A stretch of DNA of 64,000 nt from an uncultured Collinsella sp. (GTDB taxonomy: Bacteria; Actinomycetota; Coriobacteriia; Coriobacteriales; Coriobacteriaceae): positions 6,289 through 70,288 of the forward strand of contig CABUDI010000009.1 in assembly GCA_902490305.1 (NCBI GenBank), given 5' to 3'. The translations under genes were made by a program, and so were the position numbers. How positions within the stretch are numbered: position 1 is the first letter of the stretch; each line of letters opens with the position of its first letter. The notes below the pieces were generated by a model, which did no database searches, had not been told where the DNA came from, and was given only the letters and a program-made list of their open reading frames with translations. Shown here in pieces: positions 45,028 through 52,503 of the stretch.

Positions 45028-45387
45028 GTTGGTCCTTTCTCATCTAGCATTATTGCTATCGAAAGCCTTTTTCTTTGTTTCAAAAGCTTTTCGGCTTTCT
45101 TTTATAAACTACTTCAAAAGATATCGAAAGCTCAATTGCCAACTTTCCGTGAACGGTCGATTATCGGGCGTGAACGTATCTCACTTTTTTTCGAATACCT
45201 TTCAGGCAAGACTCTTTACTGGCTGTTGCAGGCATTCTGCACGTCAGGCCAACTACTAATTACAAATAAAAGCAAGGCGTGTCATTCATCTCGTTCGCTC
45301 GATTTCGCCTTGTTCTTTTCATATCGATACGTTATATTTCGATTACGAAAGGCATTTCTTTTGCCTTTCGTTCAAAAGGAGCGACTT
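45028..45387. promoter_or_regulatory. Divergent control region with CGAAAG repeats (DeoR operators)
   Basis: 360 nt of low GC between the PTS operon (-) and the deoR gene (+). CGAAAG occurs at 45060-45065, 45125-45130 and 45346-45351, and CTTTCG at 45365-45370. The last two lie in a dyad ACGAAAGGCA-N7-TGCCTTTCGT (45345-45354/45362-45371) just before the deoR ribosome site. AAAGC-TTTTCG-GCTTT (45083-45098) is another. Likely operators for the neighbouring regulator. Confidence 0.5.
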
Positions 45388-46179
45388 ATGGCATCAACTT
45401 CAGACCTTTCCCCGGCCGAACGTCAGCGATTTATCATGAACTGGCTGGCCGAAAAGCCAAATATCTCGGTATCCGACATCGTTCGCCGCTTTTCGGTTTC
45501 GGAAGTTACCGCGCGACACGACCTCGTCTCGCTGGAATCGGAAGGCAAATTGCGTCGCGTACGTGGCGGAGCGGTATCGCTTTCTCGTTCCAATGCCATT
45601 TCGTATCCCGAAGAGCGCATCAATGTCCAAGTCGAGGCCAAGGAGGCAATCGCCGCGACCGCAGCAACTCTTGTTGACGATAGCGACGTTCTGGTGATCG
45701 ACATCGGCACCACGGCCTTTTACTTCACTAAGGCCCTCATGGACAAACGCGATATCACCATCATCACCGGCGATCTTGCTATCGCAAACTATGCCAGCTT
45801 TAATCTGCCCAATGCTTCGGTAGTGCTGTTAGGCGGCTCCGTGCGAAAGGGTCACCTTTATCTCGCGGGCGCGCTAACGCTCGACTGCATGAGCAAGCTT
45901 CATGCCGACAAGGCATTTGTCAGCGCGGACGGATTCCATCCCGACCACGGCTTTACCGTCGAGCATGACTTCTCGGCCATGATCAAGAGCATGTATCTGA
46001 CCAACTCAAACCAGGGCTATATGATGGTTGACCAGGGAAAGTTCAACAAGACCAGTTTTTATCAGTCCGCGCAGATCGATGACCTCGATGGCATCATCGT
46101 TGATGGAGACAATGAGGGCATCATGACGGCGGCCATCGAAAGCAGCCGCAGTCATCCCAAGCTCTATTTTGCAAAATAA
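45388..46179 (+). CDS. DeoR-family transcriptional regulator
   Basis: 263 residues from the ATG at 45388 (AAAGGAG 7 nt upstream). The N-terminal helix-turn-helix reads ISVSDIVRRFSVSEVTARHDL near 26-46, then LRRVRGGAVS near 55-64, the DeoR hallmark. The C-terminal sugar-phosphate-sensing domain has DIGTTAFYF near 109-117 and the ending IDDLDGIIVDGDNEG. Divergent from the PTS-transaldolase operon, so it probably represses it until a sugar phosphate appears. Confidence 0.94.
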   Translation: MASTSDLSPAERQRFIMNWLAEKPNISVSDIVRRFSVSEVTARHDLVSLESEGKLRRVRGGAVSLSRSNAISYPEERINVQVEAKEAIAATAATLVDDSDVLVIDIGTTAFYFTKALMDKRDITIITGDLAIANYASFNLPNASVVLLGGSVRKGHLYLAGALTLDCMSKLHADKAFVSADGFHPDHGFTVEHDFSAMIKSMYLTNSNQGYMMVDQGKFNKTSFYQSAQIDDLDGIIVDGDNEGIMTAAIESSRSHPKLYFAK

Positions 46180-46182
46180 CTC

Positions 46183-46223
46183 AAATGGCCGGTTCGCCCA
46201 CATCGAGGGCGAACCGGCCATTT
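46183..46223. terminator. Bidirectional terminator between deoR and the HAD gene
   Basis: Seventeen perfect base pairs (46183-46199/46207-46223; AAATGGCCGGTTCGCCC and complement) with a 7-nt loop, between convergent genes. Only short T runs flank it. Confidence 0.8.
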
Positions 46224-46224
46224 A

Positions 46225-47052
46225 TTAAATCAAGCCGAAGTGGCGCATCGCCGTAACCGTGCCGTCGTGTGCGACGTCGTCGGTTACGTAGTCGGCGACT
46301 GCCTTGACCTCGGGCATGGCGTTGCCCATGGCTACAGCCGTCTCGACGGCGGCGAGCATGCCCAGGTCGTTGCCCGAATCGCCAAAGCCAAAGGTGCGCG
46401 CGTTGCCGGTGCGGCCCAGATACTCCAGCGCTCGTGCCACGCCCAAGCCCTTGTCGATGCCTTTGGGGCTCAGCTCGCGATTCTGGCCACCGGTGTTGCA
46501 CAGCTCAAACTCGCGATCGATAAAGCCATCATCGTTGGCTACGCGAGCCAGGTCGCACGCGTTAATGCACACCTTGCCTACGCGCAAGCGGCCACCGACG
46601 CGCATCTGGTCAACGCCGTGCACCACGCCGGCGCCTAGCAGAAATGACTGTTCGACACCAACTGGCTCAAGTGAATAGGTGACACCGTTCGTCTCGAACA
46701 ACGCCTCGCCGCCCGCCACAGTAATACGACGCGCGAGCTCCGCGATAACGTCCTCGTCAAAGCAGTCCTCATGCACCACGCGGCCCTCGACCTCGAGCGT
46801 CGCCCCCGCCATGGCAACGATACCCGCCGGGTTCAGCGCACGCAGGCCATCGGCAATCAGCCACAAGGGGCGACCCGTACAGATAAATGCCCGGTGACCC
46901 GCATTGCGCAGTCGACCAAATGCATCGACAACAGCCTTCGACGGATGGACTGCATTGAAGTCCTTGTCGGTCATATCGTCGGGATCGAACGACGTCAGCG
47001 TGCCGTCCACGTCAAAAAAGAGCACAGCGGATTCGGAGCACGCATCAATCAT
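46225..47052 (-). CDS. HAD-superfamily hydrolase, Cof type
   Basis: Mg-dependent phosphatase, probably of sugar phosphates or nucleotides. From the ATG at 47052 (AAAGGA upstream) it is 275 residues. Motif I FFDVDGTLT near 12-20, motif II ICTGR near 58-62, motif III Lys in SPKGIDKGLG and motif IV FGDSGNDLGML near 222-232, with a C2-type cap between. The substrate is not readable. Confidence 0.92.
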   Translation of the reverse strand: MIDACSESAVLFFDVDGTLTSFDPDDMTDKDFNAVHPSKAVVDAFGRLRNAGHRAFICTGRPLWLIADGLRALNPAGIVAMAGATLEVEGRVVHEDCFDEDVIAELARRITVAGGEALFETNGVTYSLEPVGVEQSFLLGAGVVHGVDQMRVGGRLRVGKVCINACDLARVANDDGFIDREFELCNTGGQNRELSPKGIDKGLGVARALEYLGRTGNARTFGFGDSGNDLGMLAAVETAVAMGNAMPEVKAVADYVTDDVAHDGTVTAMRHFGLI

Positions 47053-47127
47053 ATGGGTTCCTTTCGAGGATAAGGGCAAACGAAGCATCCATCATATAAT
47101 GGAGCGACGCAACCAGAGAGGTCACCC

Positions 47128-49698
47128 ATGGAATTTTACGCAAGCTGCCCCGAGGGCTTTGAGTCCGCACTCGCCGATGAGCTTAAACGCCTCGGGCTTT
47201 CGCATGTCCGCCGCCTGAAGGGCCGCGCTACGTTTGAGGGCGAGCTCGAAGAAGGCTACCGCGCCTGTCTGTGGTCGCGCCTGGCCAGCCGCGTGTTTGT
47301 GGTGCTTGGGCGCTTTGAGGCGCAGGATGCCGACGAGCTGTACGACAGCGTTTACGACATCGCCTGGGAGACCATCATCCGCCCCGGCGCCACCATCGCC
47401 ATCACCGCCCGCGGCGTGACCGAGCAGCTGCGCAACACGCGCTTCTCGGCCCTGCGCGCCAAGGACGCGCTGTGCGACCGTCTGGCCGAGACCACGGGCC
47501 GTCGCGCCGATGTCGATGCCGCCGACCCCGATGTTCACCTACTGCTTTCGCTGCGCCAGCGCCGCGCGAGCATAAGCCTAGACCTTTCGGGCGACCCGCT
47601 GTTCAAACGCCTGCCGCCCGCAGCGACCCGCGCCGGCGAGGGCGCGCACGTGCTGCGCCCCGACTACGCCGCCCTGGTGCTGGCGCAGGTCGGCTGGACC
47701 GCGCTATGCGAGCGCGAGCTGACGGCCGACGATTACGCAAATGAAGCCCTTCCCACGCTGATCGATGCCTCGTGCGCCGGCGGCGGCCTGCTGCTGGAAG
47801 CCGTGAACATTCTGACCGACCGCGCCCCGGGCGCCGCACGCGAGCGCTGGGGCTTTGAGGGCTGGCAGCTGCACAACGCCGCTCTGTGGGAGCAGCTGCT
47901 TGCCGAGGCGCGCGAGCGCGAGGCGGCAGCGCGCGAACGCCAGGCGCGCATCGTGGCCGCAGACATCGACCCCGCCGCTCGCAAGACCGCCGAGCGCATG
48001 GTCAAGAGCGCCGGCTACAAGCGTTTTGTCGACTTTTGTGCCGCCAAGCCCGCCACCGTGCTGGACCATGCGGGCGCCGTCGCCGGTGCCGCCGTGGCCG
48101 CGGACACCACCGAGACGCCGCTTTCGCTCATGCACGACGCCATGACGCTGGTCGGCGAGCTGCGCCGCGCGCCCGAGCTCGCTTCGGCACCGGTCGCCGC
48201 GCTCACCCGCGATGGCCTTATGGCCCGCGCGCTCCACGCCGAGCCCGCGCGCTCCATCGCCGTCATGCCCAACAACGAAGAGGCGACCGTCGAAGTCTGG
48301 CCTTCGCTCGACCACGCCGCCGCAGCGTTTGAGGCTGCGGCCAGCGCAAACGCCGAGGGCGAGACCGCGGACGCCGACGACGTCATCAGCGACGAAGCCG
48401 CCGACACCTTCATGCCCGAACCTACCGCCACGCTCGACCTGGGTGACGGCAAGCCGCTGCCCGTGCTCATCCCCGAGTCCGAGCAGTTCGCCAACCGTCT
48501 GCGCAAGAACGCTCGCCTGCGTCGCAAGTGGGCAAAGCGCGAGGGCGTGAGCTGCTACCGCGTCTACGATGCCGACCTGCCCGATTACTCTGCCGCCATC
48601 GATCTGTACGAGGGTTGCCCGCAGACGCCGGGCCGCTGGCTCGTCATTGCCGAATACGCCGCGCCCAAGACCATCGACCCCGCACTGGCCCAGGTCCGTA
48701 TGCTCGATATTCTGGCCATCGCGCCGCGTATCCTGGATGTTCCGGCCGAGCACGTGCACGCCAAGGCCCGCATGCGTTCGCGCGGCGGCTCGCAGTACGG
48801 CAAGCAGGGCGCCGGCAAGGGCGCATCGGGTGAGCGCGCCAACATCGCGCGCCGTCGCCTGCCGCTCATCGAAGAGGGCGGCCTCACCTTTGCCGTCAAC
48901 TTTGACGACTACCTGGACGTCGGCATCTTCTTGGACCACCGCGTCACCCGCAACCTGGTGCGCGAGCACGCCAAGCAGGCGCGCCGTTTCCTCAACCTGT
49001 TCGCCTACACCGGCACTGCCACCTGCTACGCAGCCGACGGCGGCGTCGAGGAGACCGTGACGGTCGACCTCTCGAACACCTACCTGGACTGGGCCGAGCG
49101 CAACATGCGCCAGAACGGCTTTGTGGGACCGCAGCATCATTTTGTGCGCGACGACGTGCTCGCCTGGATTCGTGACCAGCGCCAGACGCGCAACCGCTGG
49201 GACCTGATCTTTGTCGACCCGCCCACGTTTTCGAACTCGTCCAAGATGGGCCGTCGCACCTGGGATGTCCAGCGCGATCACGTTGAGCTGTTGGCCGGCG
49301 TGTCGCGCCTACTCACGCAGGGCGGCCATGCCATCTTTAGCTGTAACCTGCGTGGCTTCCGTCCCGAGACGCGCAAGCTCGCGCGTGCGGGCGTGGTGCT
49401 GCAGGACATTACGGCGCAGACCATCCCCGAGGACTTCGCGCGCAACCAGAAGGTGCACCACTGCTATATCGTGCGCCGCCTGCCCATCGAGGACGCCATG
49501 GCCGAGGTCGGCTTTAGTGCCGAGGAGATTGCCGAGCGCGTCGAGGAGCTGCGCAGCCCCGAGACCCGCAAGCCCCGCGCGGCAGCGCCCCGTTCGATGC
49601 CCACCGGCGACGACAGGCCGCACGCCACCGGCAAACCCTCCCCCGCCGGCAAACCAAAAAAGAAGAAGTTCTACGCCAGCAAACCAAAGGGCAAATAA
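47128..49698 (+). CDS. RlmKL-type 23S rRNA methyltransferase with a degenerate RlmL half
   Basis: 856 residues in two methyltransferase halves. N-terminal half: THUMP domain (about 50-155) then an RlmL-like domain. Its SAM motif reads LIDASCAGGGLLLEA (about 210-225) instead of D-P-x-C-G-S-G, and the catalytic NPPYGER stretch is absent. An Ala/Glu-rich region covers about 300-440. The C-terminal half is an intact RlmK: FLNLFAYTGTATCYAA near 621-636 and LIFVDPPTFSNS near 692-703, for m7G at 2069 in E. coli numbering. The tail is Lys/Pro-rich. So K activity is likely and L activity doubtful. Confidence 0.88.
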   Translation: MEFYASCPEGFESALADELKRLGLSHVRRLKGRATFEGELEEGYRACLWSRLASRVFVVLGRFEAQDADELYDSVYDIAWETIIRPGATIAITARGVTEQLRNTRFSALRAKDALCDRLAETTGRRADVDAADPDVHLLLSLRQRRASISLDLSGDPLFKRLPPAATRAGEGAHVLRPDYAALVLAQVGWTALCERELTADDYANEALPTLIDASCAGGGLLLEAVNILTDRAPGAARERWGFEGWQLHNAALWEQLLAEAREREAAARERQARIVAADIDPAARKTAERMVKSAGYKRFVDFCAAKPATVLDHAGAVAGAAVAADTTETPLSLMHDAMTLVGELRRAPELASAPVAALTRDGLMARALHAEPARSIAVMPNNEEATVEVWPSLDHAAAAFEAAASANAEGETADADDVISDEAADTFMPEPTATLDLGDGKPLPVLIPESEQFANRLRKNARLRRKWAKREGVSCYRVYDADLPDYSAAIDLYEGCPQTPGRWLVIAEYAAPKTIDPALAQVRMLDILAIAPRILDVPAEHVHAKARMRSRGGSQYGKQGAGKGASGERANIARRRLPLIEEGGLTFAVNFDDYLDVGIFLDHRVTRNLVREHAKQARRFLNLFAYTGTATCYAADGGVEETVTVDLSNTYLDWAERNMRQNGFVGPQHHFVRDDVLAWIRDQRQTRNRWDLIFVDPPTFSNSSKMGRRTWDVQRDHVELLAGVSRLLTQGGHAIFSCNLRGFRPETRKLARAGVVLQDITAQTIPEDFARNQKVHHCYIVRRLPIEDAMAEVGFSAEEIAERVEELRSPETRKPRAAAPRSMPTGDDRPHATGKPSPAGKPKKKKFYASKPKGK

Positions 49699-49701
49699 CA
49701 A

Positions 49702-49768
49702 AGTTGCGGTGGAATACGGACTGTTTTGCCTGGAATTAGGCAGATTTAGACCGTATTTCACCGCAACT
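49702..49768. repeat. Hairpin between convergent rlmKL and the response regulator
   Basis: Eighteen-base-pair arms with one G-T pair (49702-49719/49751-49768, AGTTGCGGTG... and complement), interior stem TGCC/GGCA. It starts 4 nt after the rlmKL stop and probably ends transcription from both sides, though there is no U tract. Confidence 0.6.
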
Positions 49769-49792
49769 CATATTGGGATGGTGGTTGGCGAT

Positions 49793-50506
49793 TTAGCCTT
49801 GGGTGACCAGGCGATAGCCGATACCCACGTGCGTCTGGATATAGCGCGGATGCGCGGGGTCGGACTCAATCTTCTTGCGCAGCGTGCCCATAAAGACGCG
49901 CAGGCTCGCCAGGTCGCTCTTAGTTGCCGTGCCCCAAATCTCGTGCAGGATAAACTGGTGCGTCAGCACCTTGTCGGCGTTGTGTGCCAACAGGCACAGG
50001 AGCTTATACTCGATCGGCGTCAGATGCAGTTCCTCGCCATCCATCGTGGCGATGCCGGCATCAAAATCGATATGCAGCTCACCGGTATCGAACGAGCCCT
50101 CGGAGGCAACACCGCCCGTTTGCGCATACGAAAGGCGCCTGAGCGTCGTGCGAATACGCGCGAGCAGCTCCTCGACCGAAAACGGCTTGGTCAGGTAGTC
50201 GTCGGCACCGGCATCGAGCGCGCGGATTTTGTCCGCATCCTCGCTGCGCGCCGAGACCACAATAATCGGCATACCCGACCATGCGCGCACCGATTCCACC
50301 ACCTTGACGCCGTCCATATCGGGCAGGCCCAGATCGAGCAGCACAATACTCGGTGCCTGCGATGAGGCGGCGGCGATGGCGGCATGGGCGGTCTCCACGG
50401 CCATATGGCGCAAGCCGTGCGCCTCGAGCGCGGCAACGATAAGGTTGCGAACGGCGGGGTCGTCCTCAACGACCAAAATGAGCGGTTTTACGGCAGAGTT
50501 CGGCAC
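49793..50506 (-). CDS. KdpE-like response regulator
   Basis: OmpR-class regulator, 237 residues from the GTG at 50506 (AAGGAG 8 nt upstream, overlapping the kinase stop). The receiver has Asp15/Asp16, the phosphorylated Asp58 (IVLLDLGLPDMDG) and Lys107 in LTKPF. The winged-helix effector follows (LTPIEYKLLCLLA and GYRLV). The GLPDMDG and EELLARIRTTLRR patterns are closest to KdpE. It is downstream of the sensor kinase, with Kup nearby. Confidence 0.92.
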   Translation of the reverse strand: MPNSAVKPLILVVEDDPAVRNLIVAALEAHGLRHMAVETAHAAIAAASSQAPSIVLLDLGLPDMDGVKVVESVRAWSGMPIIVVSARSEDADKIRALDAGADDYLTKPFSVEELLARIRTTLRRLSYAQTGGVASEGSFDTGELHIDFDAGIATMDGEELHLTPIEYKLLCLLAHNADKVLTHQFILHEIWGTATKSDLASLRVFMGTLRKKIESDPAHPRYIQTHVGIGYRLVTQG

Positions 50507-50510
50507 GGCG

Positions 50511-52136
50511 CTACTCCTTATCAAACGAAACATCGGCGACGGGAAGCTCAATCGTAAAGACCGAGCCGTGCGGGTCCGCCGCGGCAACCTCTATGCTACC
50601 GCCATGCGCCAGCGCAATGGAGCGGCAGAGCGAAAGTCCCAGGCCCACGCTGCGGTGGCTGTCGGCCAAACCGTGGTTGGCGGTATAGAACGACTCAAAG
50701 ATCCGCTCGCGGTCCTCGAGCGCAATGCCCGGACCATCATCGGCCACCGAGCACGCCACGCGTCCATCGTCGACGCCAATCGAAATCACGATATGCGAGC
50801 CTGCGGGCGTATAGGTGACGGCGTTGTTCACCAGGTTGACCACCAGCTGCACCATCAGGCGCGCGTCGACATTAACGAGCGCCGGCTCATCGCACGCCAC
50901 CACCTTAAGGTCGTGCTCGCGCACGGCCGGACTTACATGGCGCAGTGCCTCCTCGACGATATCGTCCATAAGCTCGAGCGTAGTCGACAGATGCATGCCA
51001 CCGCCCTCGAGCTTGGTGATGGCAAGCAGGTTCTCGACGGTAGCGTTGAGCCATTGCGCATCCGAGCGAATGGATAGAAGCAGGCCGCGGCGCGTCTGGG
51101 CATCGAGCACGGCGGTGCCGGTCGAGCCCTGGTCGAGCAGTACGTCGGCATTACCCGAAATACTAGTGAGCGGCGTGCGCAGATCGTGCGAGATGGAGCG
51201 CAGCAGGTTGGCGCGCAGCTGTTCGTTTTTGGCGAGTACCGCCGCCTCCTCGCGGGCCTCCATGGCGCGAGCGCGATCGAGTGCCAGCTCGCCTTCGCTC
51301 ACGATGGCATCGGCAAGCGTCCGTTCCTCGTGCGTCAGCACGTCGGGCTCGGCAACGATAGCCAGCACGCCCACCACCGTGGCGGGGTCGCCCGAGCGCA
51401 CGAAGCCGTCGCCTGTGCGAACCGTCAGGTAGATGCCATAAAACGCCGAGCCGCCAAACGTGGCGTCGAGCGGCGTTCCCACATAGGCGGACGCCGAGAG
51501 CCGCGGCGGCATCTGCGGCGCCAGCTCGTGCACCGGCGCCGCATCGCCCACGGCCGTGTACGTCGCACGCGGCAGCAGGTCATCGCCCTCGGCGTCGGCG
51601 CTGTACCACACAACCGGACAGCCCGAAAGACGCGCCAGCTGCGTGGCCATGGCGTGAACGATCTGATGCTGATCGGCGCACCGCTGCAGCATGCGGTTGG
51701 TCTCGAGCACCATATGCGTGCGGCGGTCGCTGGCGGCAGCCTGTGCCAAGGCGCGGCGCAGGGCCAACGCAATCGAGCTCGACACAAGCGAAACCACGAA
51801 CATGATGAAGAACATGCCGGGATAGCCGCGGTCGATAAGCGACAGCGAGTAGCGCGGGTCGACAAACAAAAAGTTGTAGAGCGCCACGGCGGCAGCCGAG
51901 CTCAGCAAGCAATACAGGCGACTCCAGGTAAAGAATGCGCACAGCTGAACGGCGAACACATAGACGATCATGATGCTCGGCGCGAGACCCGGATGGTCGA
52001 GCAGCGCGCCCACAATCGTCGCCGCGACCAGCAGCCCCACCGATACGCAGGCGTCATACAGAGGAGTGCGGCGCGTCAGCGTTGTGCGCCGCCACCAAAA
52101 GCTATCAGCAATATCGCCGTCCGTACGGACGTCCAT
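50511..52136 (-). CDS. KdpD-like sensor histidine kinase without the N-terminal KdpD domain
   Basis: 541 residues. Four membrane segments (about 28-130) match DUF4118 of KdpD (SIMIVYVFAVQLCAFFTWSR...LYNFLFVDPRYS). A GAF-like region covers about 150-290. The kinase core has the H box SISHDLRTPLTS with His317, then N, G1 (VADDGPGI) and G2 (GLGLSLCRSI) boxes. The large cytosolic KdpD/UspA-type N-terminal domain of E. coli KdpD is missing. No kdpFABC genes are in the window, but Kup is upstream, so it may sense K+ or turgor and control Kup; inference. Confidence 0.9.
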   Translation of the reverse strand: MDVRTDGDIADSFWWRRTTLTRRTPLYDACVSVGLLVAATIVGALLDHPGLAPSIMIVYVFAVQLCAFFTWSRLYCLLSSAAAVALYNFLFVDPRYSLSLIDRGYPGMFFIMFVVSLVSSSIALALRRALAQAAASDRRTHMVLETNRMLQRCADQHQIVHAMATQLARLSGCPVVWYSADAEGDDLLPRATYTAVGDAAPVHELAPQMPPRLSASAYVGTPLDATFGGSAFYGIYLTVRTGDGFVRSGDPATVVGVLAIVAEPDVLTHEERTLADAIVSEGELALDRARAMEAREEAAVLAKNEQLRANLLRSISHDLRTPLTSISGNADVLLDQGSTGTAVLDAQTRRGLLLSIRSDAQWLNATVENLLAITKLEGGGMHLSTTLELMDDIVEEALRHVSPAVREHDLKVVACDEPALVNVDARLMVQLVVNLVNNAVTYTPAGSHIVISIGVDDGRVACSVADDGPGIALEDRERIFESFYTANHGLADSHRSVGLGLSLCRSIALAHGGSIEVAAADPHGSVFTIELPVADVSFDKE

Positions 52137-52165
52137 CAGTGCCCCGCCCCTCTCTCAAAAACAAA

Positions 52166-52201
52166 AACCACCACAAAGGGACAGGCACCTTTGTGGTGGT
52201 T
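52166..52201 (-). terminator. Terminator between the small membrane protein and the kinase gene
   Basis: Fourteen-base-pair stem (AACCACCACAAAGG/CCTTTGTGGTGGTT, 52166-52179/52188-52201). On the minus strand it is followed by TTTTGTTTTTG. It resembles the family-A palindromes. Confidence 0.75.
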
Positions 52202-52247
52202 TCCCTTGTGGTGGTTCCAAGTGTAAAGCCTTTGCAGCCTGCGGTCG

Positions 52248-52442
52248 CTAGACAAACAGCACGTGCGCGAGCAGGGCACACACGCACACCGCTCCAAATA
52301 CCAGCGCCACGATCGAGATCACGCGGTCGGCCATGTCCATGTTGGCACGATTCGTAAAGAACCGATCTTCGGCGGCGTCGACACGCGCCTCACGCACCAT
52401 TTCGACCACCGCCTCGCGGCCATCGAGCGCCTTTGTATCCAT
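52248..52442 (-). CDS. Small single-pass membrane protein next to kup
   Basis: 64 residues from the ATG at 52442 (GGGGAGG 6 nt upstream); a longer start at 52472 has no such site. A charged N-terminal half (REAVVEMVREARVDAAEDRFF) is followed by one hydrophobic helix near 44-62 (ISIVALVFGAVCVCALLAH). No family recognised. It lies 61 nt after kup on the same strand and before a terminator, so it is probably co-transcribed with kup and may be an accessory subunit; inference. Confidence 0.65.
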   Translation of the reverse strand: MDTKALDGREAVVEMVREARVDAAEDRFFTNRANMDMADRVISIVALVFGAVCVCALLAHVLFV

Positions 52443-52503
52443 GTTTGCCTCCCCGGCCTCAATCTTGTCCATCGAAAACCAACTCCATGCAGCCTGTCGA
52501 CGC

